The position numbers were made by a program, and so were the translations under genes. The notes beneath the pieces were generated by a model. That model did no database searches. It had not been told where the DNA came from and was given only the letters and a program-made list of their open reading frames with translations. 64,000 bases of DNA from Micromonospora sp. NBRC 110009 (GTDB taxonomy: Bacteria; Actinomycetota; Actinomycetes; Mycobacteriales; Micromonosporaceae), in assembly GCF_030518795.1 (NCBI RefSeq), contig NZ_CP130427.1:1116001-1180000 (forward strand), read 5' to 3'. The first letter of the stretch is position 1. The number at the start of each line of letters is the position of its first letter. Of the stretch, positions 32,780 through 42,266 are shown piece by piece.

Positions 32780-34296
32780 TTCGTCACCAACCGCTGCCGG
32801 GCAAGTTCCTGAAGGCGTTTCTTGTCGGCCTTGGAGGCGACGATGTGCAACGACACGCGAGCCCGCGTCACGGCGACATAGAAGGCCGCGGTCCCGGCCT
32901 GGTCGTAGGACGAGGGCAGGTCGCAGACGACGACGTGCTCCGCTTCGAGGCCCTTTGCATACCTCGGGCTCGTGACGGTGAACCCGTGGCTCGTTACGGT
33001 GGGTGCTGCACCGGAGGTCGTGCTGATGATCCAGATGTCCTCCCTACGGACGCCGTCGGCCGCCAACCCCCTCGCGACGGACTCGGCCGCGCCGATGTCA
33101 GGATCCCCGTCGGGCGTGTGCCACTGGACCTTCTCCCCATGAACGATGCCCGGGTCTCCGACGTCCGCGCCCAGGTACTCCTGAATCATGTGCACGATCG
33201 CCCGAGTGTTCCGGACGTTGAGGTCCAGGTCGACCGAGAGCGCCTCGGCCGAAACGAGCTCGAAGACCTCCTCGTCGAAGCCACCGTCCACGTGTGCCTG
33301 GTTGTTCGTGTCGAGGAACATCCGCCACCGCCCCGCGGCGCGTCCGCCCGCGACGACCGTGTCGAGCCGGTCCATCACCTCAGCGGTCATCAGGTCCTGA
33401 GCTTCGTCGACGAACACGGCGTCATAGACCTTGGCTGGCTTCAGTTGGTCGAACGGGAGAAGGTCGATGCCACGATCGGCCACGTACGTTGCGAAGAAGC
33501 GCATGAGCTCCGGCGAACGGAAGGTGATCAGGACCGACCTGCCCCGATCCGCGTCCTGCTTCGCCCCCTCCAGCAAAACAAGTGACTTGCCCGTGCCGGC
33601 GCCGCCGAACACCATCACCCTAGGGTTGCGCGCCAGCGAGGCGAGGACCCTGCCTTGGCCAGCCGTGGCCCGGTTCTGCTCCTCGATAACTGCTCCACGC
33701 TGTGCATCGATCACGGGCATACGCGTGAACTCTCCGAACAGACGGGCCCGCAGGTCGCCGGGCCTTGCGATCTTCTGGCCGGACGGCGGCTTCCGGGCAG
33801 CGACCGCTATCGCATCGAGCGCGCCGGTCATTCTCATGACGGTCATGTCGTCCCTCGCCAGCCAGTGAGTCGGCTGCCATTCGAGCGCGGGCGGAGGAGT
33901 GTCGATGTCAGGTGTTATGACGACGGCCTCGTGCGCAAACCAGCCGACGCCCTCCTCATTGAGGATGTCCCGCAACGCGTACATTGCGGACCTTGCCTGT
34001 TCCATCGGCGATTCAGCCAGCTTGTGCCAGTCGCCACGTCGGTCGATGCTGTACCAGGCGCCCTCATACTTCCTGACCCCGCCACCCTTGGCCTCGACAA
34101 GAATGACGATCTTTTTCCACAGGACGACGAAATCCGCCTCGGCCTGCTGCTTGTAGGCGTGGGAGCGCAATTTAACCGAGTGGAAGGCGACCGCGTCTGG
34201 GTCGGCGTCGATCCTGTGCAGCAATCGGGCGATCCTGCGCTCGGCGTCGCTGCCAGCGTTCCTCTCGATGTCCTTCAGGTCGGGAACAAGGATCAC
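32776..34296 (-). CDS. NERD-domain nuclease/SF1 helicase fusion protein
   Basis: 506 aa. Residues about 15-125 match a NERD nuclease-related domain with QAEADFVVLW and ILVEAKGGG (Glu 53, Asp 55, Glu 68, Lys 70 as a PD-(D/E)XK-type site). A UvrD/DUF2075-like helicase follows: Walker A GGAGTGKS (231-238), Walker B VFVDEAQDL (294-302) and a C-terminal AFYVAVTRARVSLHIV motif. It may unwind and cut DNA. GTG 34296 overlaps the upstream stop as GTGA, and its own stop overlaps the drmA start as GTGA. The coupling makes it an integral member of the drmAB operon, not part of the textbook DISARM set. Confidence 0.85.
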   Translation of the reverse strand: MILVPDLKDIERNAGSDAERRIARLLHRIDADPDAVAFHSVKLRSHAYKQQAEADFVVLWKKIVILVEAKGGGVRKYEGAWYSIDRRGDWHKLAESPMEQARSAMYALRDILNEEGVGWFAHEAVVITPDIDTPPPALEWQPTHWLARDDMTVMRMTGALDAIAVAARKPPSGQKIARPGDLRARLFGEFTRMPVIDAQRGAVIEEQNRATAGQGRVLASLARNPRVMVFGGAGTGKSLVLLEGAKQDADRGRSVLITFRSPELMRFFATYVADRGIDLLPFDQLKPAKVYDAVFVDEAQDLMTAEVMDRLDTVVAGGRAAGRWRMFLDTNNQAHVDGGFDEEVFELVSAEALSVDLDLNVRNTRAIVHMIQEYLGADVGDPGIVHGEKVQWHTPDGDPDIGAAESVARGLAADGVRREDIWIISTTSGAAPTVTSHGFTVTSPRYAKGLEAEHVVVCDLPSSYDQAGTAAFYVAVTRARVSLHIVASKADKKRLQELARQRLVTK

Positions 34297-37200
34297 GCGC
34301 GCTGCTCCTGCCAGAGGTCTTCGTACTCTCGATACCCAAGCAGCTCGTTGACGTCTCCAAAGTTGTCCGCCATATCAACGATGAGACACTCGGCCTTCCC
34401 GCCATTTTCAGGGCCGCGCAGGCCACGTCCGGCCATCTGGATGTAGGCGTTCGGGCTGAAGGTCGGGCGAGCGATGTAGAGGGCGCGGACGCCCGGGGCA
34501 TCGAATCCCTGGATCAGCAGGTCGCAATTCGCAAGGACGCTAATCTCGCCGCTCTTGAATCGCTCGATGACGTCGCGGCGCTCCTGCCTACCGGTTTGTC
34601 CGCTCACGGCGGCGGCCTCGATGCCGCGATACCGCAGCGTCGCGGCGAGCACCTGGGCCGAAAGGACGTTCGGTGTGAACACCAGCACCGGCCAGTTCAC
34701 GTCCAAGCTCATGATGTGGTTGACGAGGATCGACATGCGGGCCTGGTTCCGGCCGATGCGGTCGAGAACGCTCTTGCTGATCCTTCGCTGCGTCGTGGCT
34801 TCGGCGATCTCATCCGGCTGGAGGACGACCTCGATACCCGGCAACACCTCGTGCTGGACTCGCGCAAGCACTCCGAGCTCTGCGAGCTGCTTGTACGCGT
34901 TGCCCTGGAAGGCGTCGAGCTTCCTGTTGCCGAACCGGCTCGCAAGCGCCGCAGTCGCTGACTCGGACGTCCCCTTGAAGGGCGTCGCGGAAAGCCCGAC
35001 CAGAGGGCGTTCCCAGCCGCGGCCGGCCACGCCGAGCCAATTCAAGATCCGCGTATACCGCTCCGAACCACCCGCGCGGTGCCCTTCATCGACGATGACC
35101 GCTGACGGATCGCTCAGCCACTCGTACTCGGGGCTGCCCAGGACGGCATCGAGCTTGGCGTCCGTCGCGACGACGACGCTGAACTCCGTGTCCGGCTTGT
35201 GCACCGTGTTGCTCTCCCACAGGCGCCCGATCGTCAGCGGGCGCTCGTCCCCCAGCCCTCGCCAGACGGTGCTCCAGGTCTGCACGGCCTGCTCACAGAG
35301 CTCCTGCGACTGCGCGATCCACAGGACCGGGCCGCTGAGGCTCCCCTCAATAAAGAGCCTGAGCACGGTCTCCGTCGCGACACGTGTCTTGCCCGCACCG
35401 GTTGGCAGTTCCACCATCGCTTTGAGGTGACGTCCGTTCGCCTCACGAAGCGTGAGTACATCTCGCAGCTGCCGACTGATTTTCTGCTGGAACGTGTGAA
35501 GGGGGTTGAGCTTGATGGCGCCGGGGACGACGAACTCGTCGGCCTGGTGCTGGTTGCGACGGCCGGCGTACTCGGCCGCAAATCCCATCTTCCGCAACCA
35601 GGAGATAGTCGCTGCGCCGCCTGCCCATGTCGTCGGAACGTCAGTGAACCCTTCCTGCCGGAACAGGTCGGCGAGCAGCCGGATCGAGTCAGTGCCATAA
35701 ACCGTGAGGAAGAGGTCCGCGACGGAGGTCTCGTCGTCGACCAGCCCTTGCGCTTCGAGTGCCTGCCATAGCCCCTTGGGTAACGCATCACGCAGGTCGT
35801 CCGGGCCGAAGTAGACATCGAGTCGCTCGGCACCGGTCGAGGCTGCTCTGGCCTCCTGACGAAGCATTTCCAGGCGGCGGTCGAGACCCGTCTTCAGGAC
35901 TCCCTCAAGCTCTGCGTTCGTGAGACGCAAATCGAAGGCCTCATTGACGTAGCGGAGTAGCTGGCGCTCATCCGTATCGCTCCGCACCACGAGGCTCAGC
36001 CCGTCGAGATGCAAGTCGAGCGACTGATCCTCGACACCGTCCTCTGTGGTGACCCTCTTGATGATCTGGATTGCCCGAGCGACCGTCGCGTTGTTCACCT
36101 TGTCGGCGACATGCGTGCCACGTAACCCAGTGAAGACGTCGACGACCCTTTCGCTCTCCTGAAGTCCCTCGATCAGCATCGAGAACGCAAAGCTGTCCTC
36201 GAACCGGCGGCAACCCACCGACTCCACAAGTTCGTTCGCCTGATCGTCCGTGACTCGCAGATATGGGCGCTGGCGTGACGAGAGAAATTCCGCCTGCTCG
36301 CCCGTCGTAGCGAGGTAGACCGACGCGGGCGAACGCCCCTCGATCGCGCGCTTCACCCGCGCCGGGATGCTCGGAGGTTGAGCACTCGGGTAGGCGACGC
36401 GGCACGCCGCCGCGATGAACTCGACGAGCACGGCGTCGGAGATGTCCCGCGGGAACAATTCGGCTTCGAGCGCTTCCTTGAGCACGGGAACGGGTACCGC
36501 GTCGAGTTCATCCGGGAGCTCCAAGGCGTCGGCAGCCTGCCCCGGCCCGCGAAACAGGGGGAGGAATTGCTCGTACTTGACAAGCGACGGAGCGACGACT
36601 CCGGAGGGCGGGCGAAACCCTCGGTTCGACCGCACCACACCGGCACGTTCCGCAGCCCAGCGAACCGGCGACCGGACGTGATGGGTCGTGCCCGTGTCGA
36701 GATCCTCGCAGGTCCAGTCGGAGTCGCCGGCGGTGAGCAACCCGACCGTCCAAAACTCTCGCACCTGGTCCGATGCTTCGGCGTCACGCAGCATGAACAG
36801 CATGGAGAACGGGCCGGGGCCCTTGCCGGGAAAGAGCTCGACGTGCTCGATCGAGCGCTCGCCAGGGCCCCGCCTCGAATTGAGTGTCTCCAGGACCCAC
36901 TCCCGGTACTGCGCGAGAGATGGCTCGTCCTCCGCGGAATAGTCCTTAACGGGCCCTCGAACGACACCTAACCGGTGCGCCACATCGGGCAGGCAACGCT
37001 TGCGGTCCAATGTCTTCGATGCGAACCCATCGCCCAAGGACTCGCCGAGATCGAAGACCTGACGAGGCCATGCCCACCCACCGTCACGCGTCGGGACCTT
37101 GACGGTGGCCGAGTGACTTGCCAACTTCTGTACCGCTACATCGGCACGCACTTCGAGAACAGCGTCCCAAACCTTGGAAAGCTCTTCGTCGCCCGCCGAC

Positions 37201-39005
37201 GCATCCGAGAGGCGCGCAAGGCGCGCGTTGAGGATCGCGACCGGATCCAGGTCCCGAAATCCAACTTCCCTGAGACGGGCTTCCACGCTCGGCTGCGCCA
37301 AAAAGTCGGACGAAACGAAGACCGCCCCGTCGATCTCGATGCCTTCCTCCTGGTGGAGGAAGATGACGTTCTTGTCAATCAGCGCATGCATGCCATCGGT
37401 GGTCGGGATCACCTTGGCCTGATCTATATCAGGCAGATTTCTGTGGCCGCACACGAATTTGAAAGCGTGCACAGCGGACAAAGCATCGGTACCTTCGGCC
37501 CACTCACGTAGCCAGGAGAGAAGACCTCGCTTCGGCAACGCCTCCAGCGCACGCTTCGTGTCCCTGTCGTCGCCATCGATGGGGCTGCGAGGAGCCGCGG
37601 CCGCGAACAACTGCCGCAGGCGGGTGAATCGCTGCAGCGAGGTATAACAACGCCAATGGGGAACGTCATCCCCAGTGTTCGGAGAAAGAATCCATGCATG
37701 ATGGATGCTCTCATCGATTGCGATGGCGAAATCCAGGGGACGCAGCTCCGTGGTGCGCGTCAGGGCACCCGTGCCATCGGGGACGAGCTCGTGGCTCGCT
37801 GACATCTGCGGCACGTGCGCGCAGAGCAGCTCGTCGCCGAACGATAACGCCTCCTTGCCTCGCGCTGGCATGTAGTCGAGGTGGGCCGCGGGGTCATCGA
37901 GCGTACTCACCCGCGGCAGCATGCCGACAAACATCTCCGAGAGCGTCCGGAGTATCTCTCGGTTGTAGTCGTTCCGCAGCAGCGTCGTCCTGTCGTCGTT
38001 CACGCTCCATGGAGCGTTGAAGAGAGCGGACGCGGAGGTCTGATCCTGGAGGGGGAAGTACGACCAGAACCGCCCGATGCGCAGCCTCGCGTGTCGCTTG
38101 GGAATCGCGACGGCAACCTTGACTTCCACACGTGAAACGGCTTCCCCGACCTGCTTCCGCGCCTCCAGGGACGGAGCGTGCATCCGATTTTCGACGATCC
38201 ACTCGTCGCCCGAGCCATCAGGGCGCTCGATCTTGAGTACGCCACCACCCAAATCGCGAGACACGTGACTCGTCTCAAATCCGTCGGCGGCGAGCACCCT
38301 GAGCTTGACCTTCCGTACGGCACTGACGAAGAGGAGGAATTCAGAGGAGAACTTCTCGATCTCTCCGCGAAGCCGCTTGAGATTGGATGCCCGCGGAAGT
38401 TTGACGATGGTGGTTGCCCACTCAGCCAGTTCCGCAAGAATGGGGTCGTCGGCGAACGCGGTGACCGGGTCGACGATGGTTGGGGTGCGAAGGGCCGGAT
38501 AGCGTTTCGCGATGGATCCGATCTTGGCGATCTCGGCCTGGGCTGTGGGCGAGTTGAATTCGAACGAAACCGAGCGACTGAAGACCTGCGGAGCGTCCGA
38601 AACAGCGAGGACCGACTTGAACCCGAGTCCGAACCGTCCGATCTCATCGCCTCGCTTACCGCTGAGGTGCGCATGCGTGATCGCCGTGAGGCCGTTCTTC
38701 GAGAACGGACGTCCCAGATTGGCACAGTAGAGGCTCTGGTTCTCCATGTCTAGGACGATTTCGACCCGACCAGCGAATTCTCCTTGGTCTCCGCTGATCC
38801 CCGACATAGCGTCAGCGGCATTCTGGACGAGCTCCAGGAGTGTCCGATTGGCATACCCGCCGACCCGGATGGATTCCTCGTGGTTCGCGTGCTCGGAGAT
38901 GAGATTCGGGTTCGCCCGGTAGGAGGCGATGGCCCTGTCGAATTGATCCTTCACCTCTTGAGTAAGGCCTGCGTCCGGCGTCCAGACCTGCCGCGTCATC
39001 GTCAC
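34293..39005 (-). CDS. Giant GHKL ATPase (sacsin-like) fused to an SF2 DEAD/DEAH helicase
   Basis: 1570 aa. The N-terminus has a sacsin/HSP90-type GHKL ATPase: NRTLLELVQNAADAMSG near residue 55-70, then YCANLGRPFSKNGLTAI and GRFGLGFKSVLAVSD as G1 and lid motifs. After about 800 residues of unassigned sequence comes a helicase: motif I MVELPTGAGKTRVATE (near 1200), motif II VIVDEGHRAGGS (near 1302), and a C-terminal lobe with LIQGFDAPGVRALYIARP and QMAGRGLRGP (near 1521). It is first in operon 1 and likely drives its expression. GTG 39005 has GAGGAGAG about 8 bp upstream; ATG 38999 is the alternative. Both ATPase sites appear intact. Its role in the system is unknown. Confidence 0.85.
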   Translation of the reverse strand: MTMTRQVWTPDAGLTQEVKDQFDRAIASYRANPNLISEHANHEESIRVGGYANRTLLELVQNAADAMSGISGDQGEFAGRVEIVLDMENQSLYCANLGRPFSKNGLTAITHAHLSGKRGDEIGRFGLGFKSVLAVSDAPQVFSRSVSFEFNSPTAQAEIAKIGSIAKRYPALRTPTIVDPVTAFADDPILAELAEWATTIVKLPRASNLKRLRGEIEKFSSEFLLFVSAVRKVKLRVLAADGFETSHVSRDLGGGVLKIERPDGSGDEWIVENRMHAPSLEARKQVGEAVSRVEVKVAVAIPKRHARLRIGRFWSYFPLQDQTSASALFNAPWSVNDDRTTLLRNDYNREILRTLSEMFVGMLPRVSTLDDPAAHLDYMPARGKEALSFGDELLCAHVPQMSASHELVPDGTGALTRTTELRPLDFAIAIDESIHHAWILSPNTGDDVPHWRCYTSLQRFTRLRQLFAAAAPRSPIDGDDRDTKRALEALPKRGLLSWLREWAEGTDALSAVHAFKFVCGHRNLPDIDQAKVIPTTDGMHALIDKNVIFLHQEEGIEIDGAVFVSSDFLAQPSVEARLREVGFRDLDPVAILNARLARLSDASAGDEELSKVWDAVLEVRADVAVQKLASHSATVKVPTRDGGWAWPRQVFDLGESLGDGFASKTLDRKRCLPDVAHRLGVVRGPVKDYSAEDEPSLAQYREWVLETLNSRRGPGERSIEHVELFPGKGPGPFSMLFMLRDAEASDQVREFWTVGLLTAGDSDWTCEDLDTGTTHHVRSPVRWAAERAGVVRSNRGFRPPSGVVAPSLVKYEQFLPLFRGPGQAADALELPDELDAVPVPVLKEALEAELFPRDISDAVLVEFIAAACRVAYPSAQPPSIPARVKRAIEGRSPASVYLATTGEQAEFLSSRQRPYLRVTDDQANELVESVGCRRFEDSFAFSMLIEGLQESERVVDVFTGLRGTHVADKVNNATVARAIQIIKRVTTEDGVEDQSLDLHLDGLSLVVRSDTDERQLLRYVNEAFDLRLTNAELEGVLKTGLDRRLEMLRQEARAASTGAERLDVYFGPDDLRDALPKGLWQALEAQGLVDDETSVADLFLTVYGTDSIRLLADLFRQEGFTDVPTTWAGGAATISWLRKMGFAAEYAGRRNQHQADEFVVPGAIKLNPLHTFQQKISRQLRDVLTLREANGRHLKAMVELPTGAGKTRVATETVLRLFIEGSLSGPVLWIAQSQELCEQAVQTWSTVWRGLGDERPLTIGRLWESNTVHKPDTEFSVVVATDAKLDAVLGSPEYEWLSDPSAVIVDEGHRAGGSERYTRILNWLGVAGRGWERPLVGLSATPFKGTSESATAALASRFGNRKLDAFQGNAYKQLAELGVLARVQHEVLPGIEVVLQPDEIAEATTQRRISKSVLDRIGRNQARMSILVNHIMSLDVNWPVLVFTPNVLSAQVLAATLRYRGIEAAAVSGQTGRQERRDVIERFKSGEISVLANCDLLIQGFDAPGVRALYIARPTFSPNAYIQMAGRGLRGPENGGKAECLIVDMADNFGDVNELLGYREYEDLWQEQRA

Positions 39006-39602
39006 CGGTGAACTCTCCTCGCATACAAGGTCTCCGCAGGGCTGCGACCAGGCTCAGACACAGGCACGCCCTTTGTGCTGGTGCCTCCTACTCCACGCTT
39101 GCCGGACCCCACCGGCGAGCCGACCGCACCTCGGCCCTTGCCGAAGCGCACATCTGCCGGCAAGGGACCGACAGCCAGGTCCACTTCAACCGCGGGCAGC
39201 AATACCAGCCCAACAAGCATCGACACCCACCTCCCCACAAGGCGTTCCTGGACCTTACGGCAGGAGTCCTCCCAGCGGGACCCCAGGTACTCAGCCGATC
39301 AGGTTGCTCGAGCTGGCCTTCTTGCGCTGTCAATTACCTACGCAGTTGATGTTGCTTCCTGGCAACTATCGCCGCAACGGCCCGCGCTCTGAGATGCAGG
39401 AAGCCGCCGGGGCATTGGATTCGTCCCAGCGATGCAGGCGGCCTCTGTCCGAGATCGGACATTTCGTATGGGCCCATACCCCCAGCTCGGGCAAAGGCAC
39501 TGCAAGCGGACGCCTCGGTGATGAGAAGCATTGGAGCGGCAGTTGCTGGCGGGAACGTTGCACCGCCCGACGTCCGCCACTCAGTACCGGCCTCCCAGAG
39601 AC
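39006..39602. other. Intergenic region at the right border of the defence island
   Basis: About 600 bp without a convincing gene. It must contain the promoter of operon 1. Weak frames on both strands show no family similarity. No direct repeat or tRNA marking an insertion border was found. Confidence 0.5.
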
Positions 39603-39635
39603 TGGTGGCCGCCGACCCGCGGTCGGCGGCCACCA
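39603..39635 (-). terminator. Strong hairpin after the M14 carboxypeptidase gene
   Basis: 15-bp perfect inverted repeat (arms 39603-39617 and 39621-39635) with a 3-nt loop, 21 bp after the carboxypeptidase stop on the minus strand. Typical actinobacterial terminator without a T-run. Confidence 0.8.
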
Positions 39636-39655
39636 ACGTTCAAGCGGTGCATTGC

Positions 39656-42097
39656 CTACCGGACGCCCACCTTCTGCTTGTTGTAGTTGCTGCCCTCACC
39701 GTCCGGCTTGTAGTTGCTCTCCACGTTGCCGGCAATGTCGATCGAGAACCAGTTCACGGTCGTGTCGCTGTTCACCGTGATGCTCTGGACCCCCTCGCGC
39801 ATCCCAGCCAGCGCCAGCTTCGCCGAGCTGTAGGTCGGCCGGCTCCCATCAAGCGTGTAGTACACATTCGCCGGCTCACTCGTGCTGAACGTGAACGCCG
39901 TCGCCCCCGCCTCCTGCTTGACAACCTTCAGCGAAGTCTGCGGCTGGATCTTGTCCGTCGCGTACGCCCGGGCCACCTCGAGGATGGCGATGTTGCCGTT
40001 GGCGAACTCCATCGCCTCCTCATGCCCCTCGGCGAACGGCGGCTGGAAGCCGACCGCGCTGAACCGCCCGGTCGTCGGGTTGTAGATGTCGGCGCCGACT
40101 TCGAAGTCCCAGCCGATGATGCCCCGGTTGTACCAGTGCTCGTCGGCGCTGTTGCCGGCCGCCGAGTACAGCACGTCGGTCACCGGTCCGGTGCGGCCCG
40201 GCCAGATCGCCGTGCCCCGGTATTCCTGGACGCGGGAGAGGATGTAGTCCGAGGAGGTCCAGAAGTACGCCTCGGTGCCCTGGTCCACCCGCGGCAGCAC
40301 CTCGCGCCCCTCGGCCTTGTACGCGCCCGGTGGCCACATGAAGTACCCGCCGTAGGAGTGGGTGTTCATCGAGAGCTTGATGTTCGGGAAGTGGTCGACC
40401 AGCCAGACCTCGTTGCGCGCCTCCGGCTCGGACAGCTCGCTCGGGCCGGCGAAGGTGTCGCTGGTGCAGTTGGTCGCCGACGCGCCGACGTAGCCGTCGA
40501 AGACGGAACCGACCGAGAAGTTCCGGTTGAGGTCCACGCCCCAGGCGTTGCGGCGGCCCGGGTCGGCGTTGGCCGCCGGGCAGTAGTTGGTCATGTTCCG
40601 CCGCTGCATGTTGAAGTCGTACATGCTGTAGTGCGCGCCGTCCGGATTGACGACCGGCAGGATGAAGATGTCCAGGTCGTCGACGATCTTGCGGGTGTTC
40701 GGGTCCTGCGCGTAGTTGCGCAGCAGCCGCTCGGCCGACTCGACGCAGACCAGTGGGGTCACCCACTCCCGGGCGTGCTCCTGGCAGTAGAGGAAGACGC
40801 CGACCTTCGAGCCGTCGCGGTGCTTGCCGATCCGCAGTGCCTTCATCTGGAACGGCTCGCGGGACACGCTCGCCGGGGCCTTGAGGTTGTCGGTCAGGGT
40901 GGTCACCGCGGCCGCGGTCACCACGCCGGTGCCGGCGTTGCCTCGGTACGTGCTGGCGGTGAGCAGCTTGGCCGCGTCGGCGTTGCCGTTGACCGCGGCG
41001 ACGACCTGCGCCGCCGTGCTGGTGATCGCGCCGGAGCCGTTGGTGGCCAGGCTCACCGTGACCGCCTTGCCGGACACGCTCACCGTCAGCGGGGCGTTGG
41101 CCGTGCCCGGGTTGACCAGCGACATGCTGATGTCGTTGCCGCCCTCGGAGCCGTACGCGGTCGAGGTGACGTAGACGATGCTCGCCTGGGCGGTGCCGAA
41201 CTGCGCCTGCGCCTTGCGCCGGTAGCCGTTGGTCTTGTACGGCAGGTCGATCAGCTCGGTCAGCTTCGGGAACGCCGCGGCAAGCCCGGTGAACCGGGCG
41301 GTGACCTCGGTCGGGTCCATGTAGTGGTCGACGAAGTCCGAGACGTACGGGTGGTCGCCGGTGACCTTGCGCGGGCTGCCCAGCCATTTCGCGACGTCGA
41401 CCGTGGCCGAGCCACCCTTGTTGCTGGTGATGGTGGCCCTGGCCGGTGCGGCGGTGATGGGGACCGGGTTGCTGAATCGGTGGTACATGTACTGGCCGGC
41501 GTCGGTGAAGCGGGACATGGTGGCGGTGCCGCCGGAGCCGATCTCCGTGCCGGGCCCGCTGTCCCAGCTCGCCGTCAGCACGGTCGTCGAATCGGTGCCG
41601 GCGCTCGACTTCACCTCGATGTTGAGGAAGAGCTGGTTGTCGAGGCTGGAGAACCATTCGGACCGCAGCACGGTCAGGGTGTCGGTGCTGGCCGTGGCGG
41701 CGGTCGCGGCCCGGATGGCGGCGGACCGTTCGGCCATGTTCTGCGCGTAGTCGCTCTGGTCGGAGATGGCGTCCTGCACGTCGAAGCCCTGGTCCCGCAG
41801 CGCCTGGCTCTCCTCCGGGCTGAGGATCGCGTGCACCTCGATGCCGTTGTCGACCGGCTTGGTGTACTCGGCAAGGTCGACGCCGAGGTCGTTGAGGCGG
41901 TCGATGCCCGACTTGTCGGCGACGACGATGCGCATCAGGCCGACGCCGTGCTGTTCGCCGGTCGACGATCGGTCGGGGATCACGGCGCTGTCCGACGTCG
42001 GATTCGCGACGCCGGGTGCGCTGACGGCGAGGGCCAGCGGTAGCGCGAGCAGGGCCAACAAGCGGCGCGGTCCGTGGGATCTTCTTGTACTCCTCAT
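39656..42097 (-). CDS. Secreted M14-family zinc carboxypeptidase
   Basis: 813 aa. ATG 42097 starts a signal peptide (basic R-R-S-H-G-P-R-R, then LLALLALPLALAVSAPG), so it is exported. Zinc ligands and catalytic residues of M14 are visible: His and Glu in QEHAREW near residue 440, His in NTHSYGGYF near 579, and the proton-acceptor Glu in WDFEVGADIYNP near 666. Between the N-terminal propeptide-like region and the peptidase core there is an extra domain of about 100 residues (near 290-400, a Ser/Val/Thr-rich beta segment). The C-terminus carries a chitobiase-type beta domain (ANVYYTLDGSRPTYSS). It stands alone with its own terminator. Confidence 0.9.
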   Translation of the reverse strand: MRSTRRSHGPRRLLALLALPLALAVSAPGVANPTSDSAVIPDRSSTGEQHGVGLMRIVVADKSGIDRLNDLGVDLAEYTKPVDNGIEVHAILSPEESQALRDQGFDVQDAISDQSDYAQNMAERSAAIRAATAATASTDTLTVLRSEWFSSLDNQLFLNIEVKSSAGTDSTTVLTASWDSGPGTEIGSGGTATMSRFTDAGQYMYHRFSNPVPITAAPARATITSNKGGSATVDVAKWLGSPRKVTGDHPYVSDFVDHYMDPTEVTARFTGLAAAFPKLTELIDLPYKTNGYRRKAQAQFGTAQASIVYVTSTAYGSEGGNDISMSLVNPGTANAPLTVSVSGKAVTVSLATNGSGAITSTAAQVVAAVNGNADAAKLLTASTYRGNAGTGVVTAAAVTTLTDNLKAPASVSREPFQMKALRIGKHRDGSKVGVFLYCQEHAREWVTPLVCVESAERLLRNYAQDPNTRKIVDDLDIFILPVVNPDGAHYSMYDFNMQRRNMTNYCPAANADPGRRNAWGVDLNRNFSVGSVFDGYVGASATNCTSDTFAGPSELSEPEARNEVWLVDHFPNIKLSMNTHSYGGYFMWPPGAYKAEGREVLPRVDQGTEAYFWTSSDYILSRVQEYRGTAIWPGRTGPVTDVLYSAAGNSADEHWYNRGIIGWDFEVGADIYNPTTGRFSAVGFQPPFAEGHEEAMEFANGNIAILEVARAYATDKIQPQTSLKVVKQEAGATAFTFSTSEPANVYYTLDGSRPTYSSAKLALAGMREGVQSITVNSDTTVNWFSIDIAGNVESNYKPDGEGSNYNKQKVGVR

Positions 42098-42266
42098 GAG
42101 AGTCCTTCCGGGCGAGGCGATCCTGCCGGCCGCGCAGTCGAGGGGACGGCCTCGGCTGCCGCAGCTTCGCAAAGTGTGATCGCCGTCTCACCGTCAGTCA
42201 AGATCGATGACCGCAGGGTGGACGTTGGTCCCGGTCGCAGCTCGTCTTCTTGGAGCGCGTGACCGG

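Noticed and set aside
17880..39005. Interpretation as BREX or a classical type I restriction system
   Set aside because: No BrxL, PglZ, PglX or HsdR/M/S-type gene is present; the methylase is a C5-cytosine enzyme.
17880..39005. Presence of drmC (phospholipase D protein)
   Set aside because: No HxKxxxxD (HKD) motif pair was found in any coding frame of the island.
39075..39392. Possible small plus-strand gene at the island border
   Set aside because: It is Pro/Thr/Ser-rich with no ribosome site and no recognisable domain, so it was left as intergenic.
39518..42043. Long plus-strand open frame (841 codons) opposite the M14 carboxypeptidase
   Set aside because: It has no domain similarity and is Arg/Val/Asp-rich as expected for the shadow of a GC-rich gene. 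The minus-strand frame has signal peptide and all M14 residues.
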